Source: Pseudomonadota bacterium (GTDB lineage Bacteria > Pseudomonadota > Alphaproteobacteria > Rhizobiales > Rhizobiaceae). Taken from it: a DNA stretch of 42,780 nucleotides. Under the pieces are notes generated by a model. The model saw nothing but the letters and a program-made list of their open reading frames with translations, searched no databases and was not told the DNA's origin. Positions 17,008 through 23,934 of the stretch are shown here, piece by piece. A program made the position numbers and the translations under genes. The first letter of the stretch is position 1. The number at the start of each line of letters is the position of its first letter. The stretch is from the NCBI GenBank assembly GCA_023399465.1, contig JAEWPB010000046.1, positions 1-42,780 of the forward strand. The letters run 5' to 3'.

Positions 17008-17892
17008 ATGTCAAAAATTAAACTTGATGGCTTTGTTGGCGTAAACGGTGCCTCGTTCAGGCAACTTCTTTCCGAAGATCTGAACACCATCCTGGACTAC
17101 AGCCGCGAGAAGGCCACTTCGACCTCTCTCAAGTTCTGGGATGACGACAACAATTTCATGCAGTTTGACGGAACATCCCTCAAGTACAAATTTGTGAATG
17201 GCATTGTCTTCGGTATCACGTCGGGGACAATTACGAACATCACGATCAAGGCCGAGGGGAGTGTAATCATCTCGGCGCTCGGACTTGAACTATCCGGAAA
17301 AGCGCTGAGCAACGCGATCGACAGCGGAGTTACCGAAACCTTCTTCCGGACGATCCTCTCCGGAAAGGATCAGATTTCGGGCACGAAGTTTGCGGATGAC
17401 TTCTGGGGAGGGGCGGGCGACGACGTCCTGAGCGGACTGGCAGGGGCCGACAATCTTCGTGGAGACCAGGGCAACGATTACCTCGATGGCGGCAACGGCA
17501 ACGATAGGCTCTATGGCGGTGCCGGCGCGGACAAGCTTTATGGAGGGCGCGGCGCCGACAAGCTTTACGGTGGAGCAGGGGCCGATAGCTTCATCTTCAA
17601 GTCGGTCGCTGAATCGAACGGTAAAGCCGTCGACACCATCTTCGATTTTTCGAGCGCTGCCGGTGACCGGATCGACCTGTCGGCCATCGACGCAAACGCC
17701 AGGATTGCCGGGAACCAGGCGTTCTCGTTCATTGGCAGCAAGGATTTCACCGGCAAGGCCGGGGAACTGCGCTACGAGACCTCGGCTTCGGGTTCCTATG
17801 TCTATGGGGATGTGAACGGCGATGCGAAGGCCGATTTCGCCATCCGTTTCGACGACGCTCTGACATTCAAGAGCGCGGACTTCATTCTCTAG
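17008..17892 (+). CDS. Small RTX calcium-binding protein, 294 residues
   Basis: The first 120 residues are a mixed-strand domain I do not recognise (contains LKFWDDDNNFMQFDG and IVFGITSGTITNITIK). Residues 125-195 hold RTX nonapeptides of the GGxGxDxLx type, including GGAGDDVLSGL, GDQGNDYLDGG, GNGNDRLYGG and three near-identical GGAGADKLYGG-type units, which bind calcium in a beta-roll. The C-terminal part (AESNGKAVDTIFDFSSAAGDRIDLSAID and later ADFAIRFDD) is the usual RTX C-terminal domain that carries the type I secretion signal. There is no Sec signal. ATG 17008 is preceded by AAGAGG about 10 bases upstream; a TTG at 16999 overlaps that site. No type I secretion genes lie in the window. 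Confidence 0.85.
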   Translation: MSKIKLDGFVGVNGASFRQLLSEDLNTILDYSREKATSTSLKFWDDDNNFMQFDGTSLKYKFVNGIVFGITSGTITNITIKAEGSVIISALGLELSGKALSNAIDSGVTETFFRTILSGKDQISGTKFADDFWGGAGDDVLSGLAGADNLRGDQGNDYLDGGNGNDRLYGGAGADKLYGGRGADKLYGGAGADSFIFKSVAESNGKAVDTIFDFSSAAGDRIDLSAIDANARIAGNQAFSFIGSKDFTGKAGELRYETSASGSYVYGDVNGDAKADFAIRFDDALTFKSADFIL

Positions 17893-17907
17893 GACCCGGA
17901 TCCTCGA

Positions 17908-17957
17908 CGGGCGGTTCAGGCGCGCGGGCTTTCACCCGCGCGAGCCAAAACCGCCCG
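17908..17957 (+). terminator. Nested double hairpin after the RTX gene
   Basis: An outer stem CGGGCGGTT (17908-17916) / AACCGCCCG (17949-17957) encloses an inner stem CGCGCGGG (17921-17928) / CCCGCGCG (17935-17942) with loop CTTTCA. It sits 15 bases past the RTX stop and is very stable, but no T run follows it. Confidence 0.65.
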
Positions 17958-17995
17958 CGATGGGGGGATAAGTCCGACGGGTGGTTCCAGAGGGC

Positions 17996-18026
17996 GGCTG
18001 AATACCGAAAATTCCGGTATTTAGCC
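17996..18026. other. Hairpin at the left edge of the accessory island
   Basis: GGCT-g-AATACCG (17996-18007) pairs with CGGTATT-t-AGCC (18015-18026) with one internal mismatch. It lies between the RTX gene and the first island gene. A short CCCCG-ct-CGGGG at 18086-18097 follows and may end the minus-strand gene at 18099. These may be terminators from opposite sides meeting at the island border. Confidence 0.45.
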
Positions 18027-18098
18027 CGGCTGGTTGCAGACAGGAAATCACCGTCAAAGCCTTGCGGCACAGGGGCTAGAGGTGTCCCCGCTCGGGGC

Positions 18099-18290
18099 TT
18101 AGTTGCAATAGAGTCCTACGGCGCGCCAGTGGTCTTTAAGCTTTTGGTGGATTTCCTCTGGGGTTCGGTGACGATAGTAATTATGTAGAGACTGCGCCAG
18201 AGCCCAAAGATCAAGAAGCCTAGGCGCTGCATTCATTGCTCTTTCGGCGTGCGTTTCGATTTCGGCCATCAACTCTTGATCTTGTTCCAC
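18099..18290 (-). CDS. Hypothetical protein, 63 residues
   Basis: A GTG start at 18290 is preceded by AGGAG at a spacing of about seven bases, which makes this short frame credible. The product is helical and acidic at first (MEQDQELMAEIETHAERAMN), then LLDLWALAQSLHNYYRHR and EEIHQKLKDHWRAVG. It has no signal peptide or membrane segment and I do not recognise it. Its A+T content is higher than that of the flanking core genes. The next gene upstream on the same strand is the two-helix membrane protein, 30 bases away, so the pair likely forms one transcript. Confidence 0.55.
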   Translation of the reverse strand: MEQDQELMAEIETHAERAMNAAPRLLDLWALAQSLHNYYRHRTPEEIHQKLKDHWRAVGLYCN

Positions 18291-18320
18291 CGGGCGCTCC
18301 TATAGCCAGTTCGTAGAAAT

Positions 18321-18536
18321 CTAAAATGCCGTGCCGACAACAATGAATATCAAGCCAAGATATCCCAACTTCTGGTATGCCTTTTCCTTGCGAATGTCCG
18401 GTTGGCTTTTTTGCCCGGCTACAAGAAACGTTGTCCCACGCGTCGGAACGTGGAACGGCATCCCATAGAGAAACAAAATGATGACTCCTATGAGGCTAAG
18501 TACCAACCCCGCGGTATTCAGCAGCGCAATCGTCAT
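18321..18536 (-). CDS. Small membrane protein with two helices, 71 residues
   Basis: The ATG at 18536 follows a strong purine-rich ribosome site (GGAGGGGGAAGTT). The product has helix one (LLNTAGLVLSLIGVIILFLYGM, about residues 5-26), a polar loop (PTRGTTFLVAGQKSQPDIRK) and helix two (LGYLGLIFIVVGTAF, to the C-terminus). A similar layout occurs in many small orphan membrane proteins; no function can be assigned. It starts the two-gene minus-strand unit at the left end of the island. Confidence 0.6.
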   Translation of the reverse strand: MTIALLNTAGLVLSLIGVIILFLYGMPFHVPTRGTTFLVAGQKSQPDIRKEKAYQKLGYLGLIFIVVGTAF

Positions 18537-19370
18537 AACTTCCCCCTCCCACTCCCTATAGGCTCAACCTGCCAGAATGATCGCGGGAGTAAAATAGGGA
18601 GCCATGGTTATCCACGTCTTCGGAAACTCCCGTACCGGTTAAATAAAACGAAAAATGCAGAAAATAATGTTCTGCGTCTGTTGAGCAGAAACCCATGCTT
18701 CTTGCGTTTTCGATCACGAAAAGGTCGAAGCGCTTAATCAGGTATCCGCCGATACTCGAACAATACAAAAAAAGATCTTGCTCTCGACCTAAACTGCGAA
18801 ATCTATGTCTGGCGGTTGAACCGTCTCGGGGTTTCGACGGACCCCTTTGATGCGGGAACCATAGAGCCAAGAGCGAACAATAGTCGGCTCAGCCTTAATC
18901 GAGGCGACGATGGCGTCGCGATGCCGATCACAAATTGGGGGTACGTTCGCCATCGGACATCTTGCATTTCATGCAGCACGGATTCGCTGAGGTGCACGCC
19001 GCAGTCAAGGTGAGGGGCCGCGATCCACATTGATCATGTCGGATGCGTCTGGCTCCTGTTGGCTTTTGGCGTGAGGCGTTGAAGAGATTTCTGGACCGCC
19101 ACATAACCGCGGATTCGACGGCTCTGAAAACATTCGTCTTTTCGCGATGCCTGTAACCATAAAAGCAAACTCAGATCGGATAAGTGCGGATTCGTGCTCG
19201 CTTGAGAAGCATAAACGTGGACTCAGTTTTTGCTCGCAAACCGCGAATCCAATGCTGCCTGATGATTGCCCGGGTGTGTTCGGTAGGCAAGGTCTATCAC
19301 CACATACCCGCCCGATACGGGAACTTGCCCGAATCCGCCGTTCGACCTCTAATCATAAGAAAGGAGATCA
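18537..19370. other. A+T-rich stretch without a supported gene
   Basis: About 830 bases have lower G+C than either side. Open frames of up to 104 codons are present on both strands but start without ribosome sites and do not look protein-like. One plus-strand frame around 18790-19013 has a more protein-like composition and may be a decayed fragment. The last 200 bases must hold the promoter for the gene at 19371. Confidence 0.4.
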
Positions 19371-19763
19371 ATGGCAATGAACGCAGTATCCAATCCCGCC
19401 ACGATGGCTCCGGTGACGCCGATCACGGGCATCCCCTACTTGGAGGCAATGCAGCACTGCGCGAGTATCGGATCTCTGAGTTCTCTGAGGGAAATGCTGA
19501 AGGAGCTGGAAGGTCAAGGCGCGTTGTCGGAAGACTTCTCCGCATTGGCAGCATACTGCAGGCGAGCCTCTGACTTCGAAGATCACTTTGGCGCCGGGAG
19601 CCTCCTCGACCTCTCTCATCCCAGTGTGGCGATCCTGATCGAAAATGTGATCAGCCCGAAGGAATTGCAGGCTATTCGTGGTCGGCAGGAAGCCATCGCC
19701 ATGAACCCTGTGGACGCTGCTCGCGCCGAGGCGTTAGCGTCGGAAGGACGGCTCCTCGTCTGA
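19371..19763 (+). CDS. Hypothetical protein, 130 residues
   Basis: ATG 19371 is preceded by AAGGAG four bases upstream, a strong signal. The product is soluble and mostly helical after a Pro/Thr-rich N-terminus (MAPVTPITGIPYLEAMQ), with LREMLKELEGQGALSEDFSALAAY and PKELQAIRGRQEAIAMN. It has no known motif that I can see. Its last 30 bases overlap the end of the convergent gene at 19734. That tail-to-tail overlap of two unknown genes is typical of island DNA. A second ATG at 19377 could also start the protein. Confidence 0.6.
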   Translation: MAMNAVSNPATMAPVTPITGIPYLEAMQHCASIGSLSSLREMLKELEGQGALSEDFSALAAYCRRASDFEDHFGAGSLLDLSHPSVAILIENVISPKELQAIRGRQEAIAMNPVDAARAEALASEGRLLV

Positions 19764-19961
19764 GTCATCGTCTGGACGATTGTTCTGTTGGTTGCTCCGG
19801 GCCTGGCGGATCATGTCTTCCGCCTCTTTGAGATCACGGCACAAGCCGGATCCGAATATGCCAGGCCCCTTCACCCGAAAGCATAGCCCTCCAGAACAAG
19901 GCCTCTGTTCCTCGATATCGTATTCACCGTTCGACTTCACCCGAATCCATTTGCCTGCCAC
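19734..19961 (-). CDS. Small basic hypothetical protein, 75 residues
   Basis: I take the GTG at 19961 as the start because AGGAG lies seven bases upstream; the open frame reaches 19988. The product begins AGKWIRVKSNGEYDIEEQRP, has two Cys (CSGGLCFRV) and a further one in GSGLCRDLKEAEDMIRQA, and ends in an acidic, disordered tail (NRPDDDSDEEPSFRR). Three Cys in 30 residues may bind metal or be structural. I do not recognise it. It overlaps the convergent gene by 30 bases. Confidence 0.5.
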   Translation of the reverse strand: MAGKWIRVKSNGEYDIEEQRPCSGGLCFRVKGPGIFGSGLCRDLKEAEDMIRQARSNQQNNRPDDDSDEEPSFRR

Positions 19962-20153
19962 GGCGCGACTCCTCTTTTTGCTGTCCACAGCATGGCGGTT
20001 TACAAACTGTAGCTTAAGGAACTCCTTCCCGAAGGAGGCATAGGGCGGCTAAGATCGATGACCTTGAGTTGTGGTCGGCCAGTGACGTAAGATCCCTGCG
20101 ACTCGGCAAGGATTCGCCAGCGAAGCGATCCTAACGCCGGGGCTGGGGGATCT

Positions 20154-20609
20154 ATGATTACAATTGGCATTCGCGCCGCGCCGAAGGTCATCACCTTCGC
20201 GATATACGACACCGATGCAGGTTCCATTCTCAACGTCGAGGAGATCAGGATCCCGGCCGCTTTCGAAACGCCGGCCGCGCTGAAGTACGTGCGTTCGAAT
20301 CTTCTGGACGTCCTCCGCGAATATCAGGTTGAGCGTGCAGGGGTGAGGGTGACGGAGTCGGTGGCGAACTACCCCAACATCGAACGGATCCAGATAGAAG
20401 GTGTCATTCAGGAAGCATTCGCGAGCAGCGAACTGCAATCCTACTACGTCGGGCAGATCTCATCGATCTCCAAGCGTCTTGGCATCGACCGCAAGAAGTT
20501 CAAGCCACTGGTCGATGGCGATGAAGATCCAGGAGTCGAGAACTGGAAGAAGATGGGAAAGGAAGAACGGGAAGCAATTCTTTGCGCGATGGGAGCCAAG
20601 GATGCTTAA
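20154..20609 (+). CDS. Putative RNase H-fold (RuvC-like) protein, 151 residues
   Basis: First gene of a three-gene operon. The pattern of strands and helices, ITIGIRAAPKVITFAIYD as paired strands, a long helix LKYVRSNLLDVLREYQV, strand AGVRVTE with an acidic residue, then helix IERIQIEGVIQEAF, follows the RuvC/RNase H fold as seen in small DUF3010-type proteins. The first catalytic Asp, normally in a GIDxG context, is replaced here (GIRAA), so it may bind rather than cut nucleic acid. The C-terminus is helical (WKKMGKEEREAILCAM). The start ATG 20154 has GGGGGA upstream. Its stop overlaps the kinase start by eight bases, so translation is probably coupled. The fold call is an inference from pattern only. 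Confidence 0.55.
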   Translation: MITIGIRAAPKVITFAIYDTDAGSILNVEEIRIPAAFETPAALKYVRSNLLDVLREYQVERAGVRVTESVANYPNIERIQIEGVIQEAFASSELQSYYVGQISSISKRLGIDRKKFKPLVDGDEDPGVENWKKMGKEEREAILCAMGAKDA

Positions 20610-21645
20610 GCCATACCAGAAGGCGGAACTCACGTTCGACATCCTCAAGGAGATTGGGCAGGACGGACGCAACTCCCGCACCTATGTGACCCGCGACCAT
20701 CAGCTCAACGCCGAGATCGTCACGAAGCAGATCCAGAAAAACTCGCTGAGTTCGACAGCCGAATTCTTTGCGGAGTCTCAAGCCCTTTATGCGAGCGCCC
20801 ATCCGCACGTCGTGCAGATCCACTACGCCTGCTATGACGATGATCATGTCTATGTGGCGATGCCATATTATCAGAACGGCTCGATCAAGGATCTGATCAC
20901 CGGACGCCACATGACTGTCCGGGAGATCATCAGCCTCGGGGCGCAGATCCTTGCGGGCCTTCATAACATTCATTCCAAGGGTCTCGTGCACTTCGATGTG
21001 AAGCCCGACAATATTCTCCTGTCGCCGAGGCGCGAGGCGCTCGTGTCGGACTTCGGCCAAGCTAAGCAGATGAACTACCGAGGCATCGCGGCACAGGACA
21101 GGCATTATGGCCCGATGATGCCCCCTGAGGCGATGGAGCGCGATCAGTTCGACCGGACCTTCGACATCTACCAGGTTGGGCTCACGCTCTACCGCATGTG
21201 CAATGGTAATGAGCATTTCCGCGCCCAGATGGCAAAATACGGGCCGCCGAACGCCTTCGACCGAAACGCTTTCCGCTTCGACGTCCGGAACGGCCGGTTC
21301 CCTGACCGGAAATCATTTGCCGCACATGTGCCATCAACGCTCCGTAACGTTATCAAGCGATGCTTGGAGACGAAGGCCGAGGATCGGTACCAGTCGGCGC
21401 TCGATGTTGCGAATGCCATGGCGGGCATTGACGGCGGATGCCTGGATTGGCGCCTCGTGGATCACGCGGATCGGAAGGTCTGGACAAAGGCGATTGATGG
21501 CGTCCAGTATGAAATGACCGTTAACGCGGATGGAACCAGCACCTGCTACAAGAGCGTTAACGGAGGGCAGGCGCGCCGCGTAGGCGATGCCTGCAAGAAC
21601 AATATCAGCGACAAAGATCTCAGGAAGATCTTCACGGATTACTGA
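20602..21645 (+). CDS. Eukaryotic-like serine/threonine protein kinase, soluble, 347 residues
   Basis: The kinase domain spans about residues 8-285. Seen are a Lys at 42 (VTKQI), the helix-C Glu in FFAESQAL (58), hinge region AMPYYQNGSI, the catalytic loop VHFDVKPDNIL (129-139, HxD with Lys and Asn present) and the DFG motif (150-152). The glycine loop is unusual (EIGQDGRNSRTY). A PPEAM segment at about 174-178 equals APE. The last 60 residues (DWRLVDHADRKVWTKAIDG onward) form a separate small domain, with two Cys, that I do not recognise. There is no membrane helix, in contrast to PknB types. ATG 20602 lies inside the end of the preceding gene. The frame is open 67 codons further upstream but those codons overlap the RNase H-like gene. 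It is probably active and phosphorylates a partner in this operon or island. Confidence 0.85.
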   Translation: MLKPYQKAELTFDILKEIGQDGRNSRTYVTRDHQLNAEIVTKQIQKNSLSSTAEFFAESQALYASAHPHVVQIHYACYDDDHVYVAMPYYQNGSIKDLITGRHMTVREIISLGAQILAGLHNIHSKGLVHFDVKPDNILLSPRREALVSDFGQAKQMNYRGIAAQDRHYGPMMPPEAMERDQFDRTFDIYQVGLTLYRMCNGNEHFRAQMAKYGPPNAFDRNAFRFDVRNGRFPDRKSFAAHVPSTLRNVIKRCLETKAEDRYQSALDVANAMAGIDGGCLDWRLVDHADRKVWTKAIDGVQYEMTVNADGTSTCYKSVNGGQARRVGDACKNNISDKDLRKIFTDY

Positions 21646-21833
21646 TGCGCAAGGTGAAGAACAGTCCCGCCAACTACGTGAAGCGCTCGCAGATCAAACC
21701 TGCGTGCGTCGTGGTGGAGCGCGTGTCTGAACCGCCGAAGAAGCGCACTGGCGCAGACTTTGCCAACGCAGTCATCGACAGCAACTTCTACGTCAGCTTC
21801 CGAGCTGAGCCGAAGGCAGAGAAGCGGAAATAG
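21645..21833 (+). CDS. Small basic protein of the kinase operon, 62 residues
   Basis: The ATG shares one base with the kinase stop (TGATG at 21643-21647), a layout that indicates translational coupling. The product is very basic (KVKNSPANYVKRSQIKP at the start and EPKAEKRK at the end). It has a short predicted strand-rich middle (ACVVVERVSEPPKKRT, FYVSFRAEP) and several Ser/Thr that could be kinase targets. No known family comes to mind. Being small, basic and coupled, it may be a nucleic-acid-binding or scaffold partner. Confidence 0.6.
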   Translation: MRKVKNSPANYVKRSQIKPACVVVERVSEPPKKRTGADFANAVIDSNFYVSFRAEPKAEKRK

Positions 21834-21916
21834 GACTCTTCCTGGATAAGCTTGCGGCATCGAACTCTGTGACGAGAGATGCCGCAAGCGATCGTGGCGC
21901 GGAGGCTCTTATGTCC

Positions 21917-23563
21917 CTATGGCATCTTGTACCGGAAGAATCCCGTCAGTTCCCCAAGCTGGAGGGTAATGGATTCGATCTCGGTCGAAGTCTTCGCCGT
22001 CGCCTGTATCACTGTGGCTCCATCTCCATCTATCCACGTGAACGAGGTCAGTAGGCGCCGGATCGCCTCCTCATTCGCTCGATAAATGCGCAACGCACGC
22101 GGGCTTTCTCCAGGATGTAGCCTAAGCTTGAAGATCAGCGCCTCCGGGTTCGACAGGACGCGGAAGAACAGCTTGCGTGATGACGTGTAGACGATCATTT
22201 CGCCATCGCCCATGATGGACGGAATCAGGAAGGATGGGCAATTCCTGGCGCCAGCCCTCCGCAACTCCTTCCATCGTCGGTGCTCTTCAGTCGAATACTC
22301 CTTCAGTGGTCCGATACAGGCAGCAAGCGCCGATCGCTCAACAATCAGGCTGCCGATGTCCTGGTATGCGAACGCCGTCTTCAGTCCATACTTGGAGAGC
22401 GAGAGGGCATTGCCCACAATAATCGTACCGAGAGCGGAGTATCGCGCAAGGTTCACGTATCGTTGGTGGAAAGTGATCGCAGAACTCCGACTCAGGAACG
22501 GAGAGCCTGCGAGCAGCGCCAGATGACCCGTTGTCAGCAGGTATTTAATACCGGGCGACGGGATTCCCGTTATTGCAACGAACTCCGTCACGCGCATCGC
22601 GTCCTTGGGCAGAAAGCGTCTTCCGATGATCGCTGGCTTGCCTCCGAACTTCCGTCTCGGGGGGCGTGGAAGCACGACGGATCGCAGGCCTTGGGATCCG
22701 ACTCTGTAGGCCGGGAGTTCGCCTCTCAGAACTCCAACCATCGTGCCAGCAATCGAGGCCTTTCGGGCCTGCCGGACGAATCTTTCGACGCTGATCGTTT
22801 CGGCATCTGCGGGCTTTTCGGGAAGGGTGGAAAGAACGTTCAAGAACGTCTCGAGCTCCGAGCGGAAAACGTGCCGGATCACCTTGTCTCCAACCCGCAC
22901 CCCGACGGCGCCACGCCATCCTTTCCTGGCAAGGACAAGACAGATCCTGTTCGCATCGCGGACGGAACAACCGAGCGCGACCGCAACTTCCGAGATGGGC
23001 ACCAGGGACTTTATTTCGCTAGCAAGGGCTTCGATTATCTGAGAGGTGTATTTCATAACGCCGTCGCCGGATCTCTCGACCTTCATCTTCAGCCTCTGTC
23101 TCAGTACGTCGAGTCCATACTGCGTCACGCCCAGCTCGCGCTGCACATCCCGGCCGTTGGGCAAGATGCCCACAAGATCCTTGTTGCGCAACGCTCTGCC
23201 TAGTGACCCGTAACGCCCACAGGCCTTATTGAGAAGGGCGACGAGCTTTTCCTGTAGGGCAGGCTGGACATTCTTCTCATTCCAGATGTGGGTAGCGTGG
23301 CCGAGGTAGGCTTGGGACGCGAAGCGGAAGGACTTCACGTCAACATGCGCGTCGATCCACGCCGATACCTGATCTTCGAAATGGTCGTCGTCTCGCCCTA
23401 GAGCCTCGAATCCTACATCAGCGTCTTCAACGCGGGACGCAGGCGTCTTTCGGGAGTATGGGTTGCCGAGAAGTCTGCCGATCGCGGGAACGATACAAAG
23501 AATCTCATCCAACGGATGATCGTCGAGCATAGGCCTCGGAATGCCGGTCGCAACTGCTCCCAT
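21917..23563 (-). CDS. TniQ/TnsD-like protein, probably 5'-damaged, 548 residues from first ATG
   Basis: TniQ/TnsD proteins bind target DNA for Tn7-like transposons and also occur alone in islands. From ATG 23563 the frame gives 548 residues with helix-rich and helix-turn-helix-like stretches (EVAVALGCSVRDANRICLVLARKGW, near residues 195-220). The assignment rests mainly on sequence upstream of this ATG: the same frame stays open to 23860 and encodes a Cys2...CPxH zinc-finger segment (YCVKCIEEGAYSR and TCPFHDTLL) typical of TniQ. No standard start codon lies in that extension, and a TAG at 23861-23863 closes it, so the true N-terminus seems lost. No transposase (TniA/TnsB) is near. A non-mobile island gene of the TniQ type is the best reading. 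Confidence 0.55.
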   Translation of the reverse strand: MGAVATGIPRPMLDDHPLDEILCIVPAIGRLLGNPYSRKTPASRVEDADVGFEALGRDDDHFEDQVSAWIDAHVDVKSFRFASQAYLGHATHIWNEKNVQPALQEKLVALLNKACGRYGSLGRALRNKDLVGILPNGRDVQRELGVTQYGLDVLRQRLKMKVERSGDGVMKYTSQIIEALASEIKSLVPISEVAVALGCSVRDANRICLVLARKGWRGAVGVRVGDKVIRHVFRSELETFLNVLSTLPEKPADAETISVERFVRQARKASIAGTMVGVLRGELPAYRVGSQGLRSVVLPRPPRRKFGGKPAIIGRRFLPKDAMRVTEFVAITGIPSPGIKYLLTTGHLALLAGSPFLSRSSAITFHQRYVNLARYSALGTIIVGNALSLSKYGLKTAFAYQDIGSLIVERSALAACIGPLKEYSTEEHRRWKELRRAGARNCPSFLIPSIMGDGEMIVYTSSRKLFFRVLSNPEALIFKLRLHPGESPRALRIYRANEEAIRRLLTSFTWIDGDGATVIQATAKTSTEIESITLQLGELTGFFRYKMP

Positions 23564-23903
23564 TTTCTGTAGAATGTACCCTTCGAACGAGGCAGAGCCC
23601 CGTGCGGTCAGCGATGGCCGATGCTCGACGCCGCCCCGATGAAAGCCGAAGTACGGGAATTTCGCCTTGTGCGCGGTGAACTTCTCCTCGATCAGGAGCG
23701 TGTCATGGAAGGGGCATGTCGAAAACTTCGAGACGCTCCACCAAATCCTGGAATAGGCACCTTCCTCGATACATTTGACACAGTAGCGGCGTAGCGCGCT
23801 CAGCCTTTCGCCTGAGAGAGGATTCCCACAGAAGGCAAGATTTCTGAACCCGGTCGGCGTCTACTGCACGAGGCTCTCCCTCTCGGCCGCCGCCGCCGCT
23901 CAT
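23564..23903 (-). pseudogene. Broken 5' end of the TniQ-like gene
   Basis: Codons down from 23860 are in frame with the TniQ-like gene and clearly protein-like (RNLAFCGNPLSGERLSALRR, then the zinc-finger Cys and His, then FGFHRGGVEH). An ATG at 23903 has GAGG seven bases upstream, a normal start signal, but is in another frame. A one- or two-base indel somewhere between about 23780 and 23861 would join them. Even when joined, the usual TniQ N-terminal 80-100 residues would be missing. A frameshift or deletion junction next to the SIR2 promoter is inferred. Confidence 0.5.
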
Positions 23904-23934
23904 ATCGAATCCTCGGATAAACAGGAGGTGAGTC

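Noticed and set aside
18556..18870. Minus-strand 104-codon frame in the A+T-rich left part of the island
   Set aside because: It would start at TTG without a ribosome site, and its composition does not look protein-like.
19184..19573. Plus-strand 129-codon frame that overlaps the gene at 19371
   Set aside because: The overlapping frame at 19371 has an AAGGAG site and a better composition.
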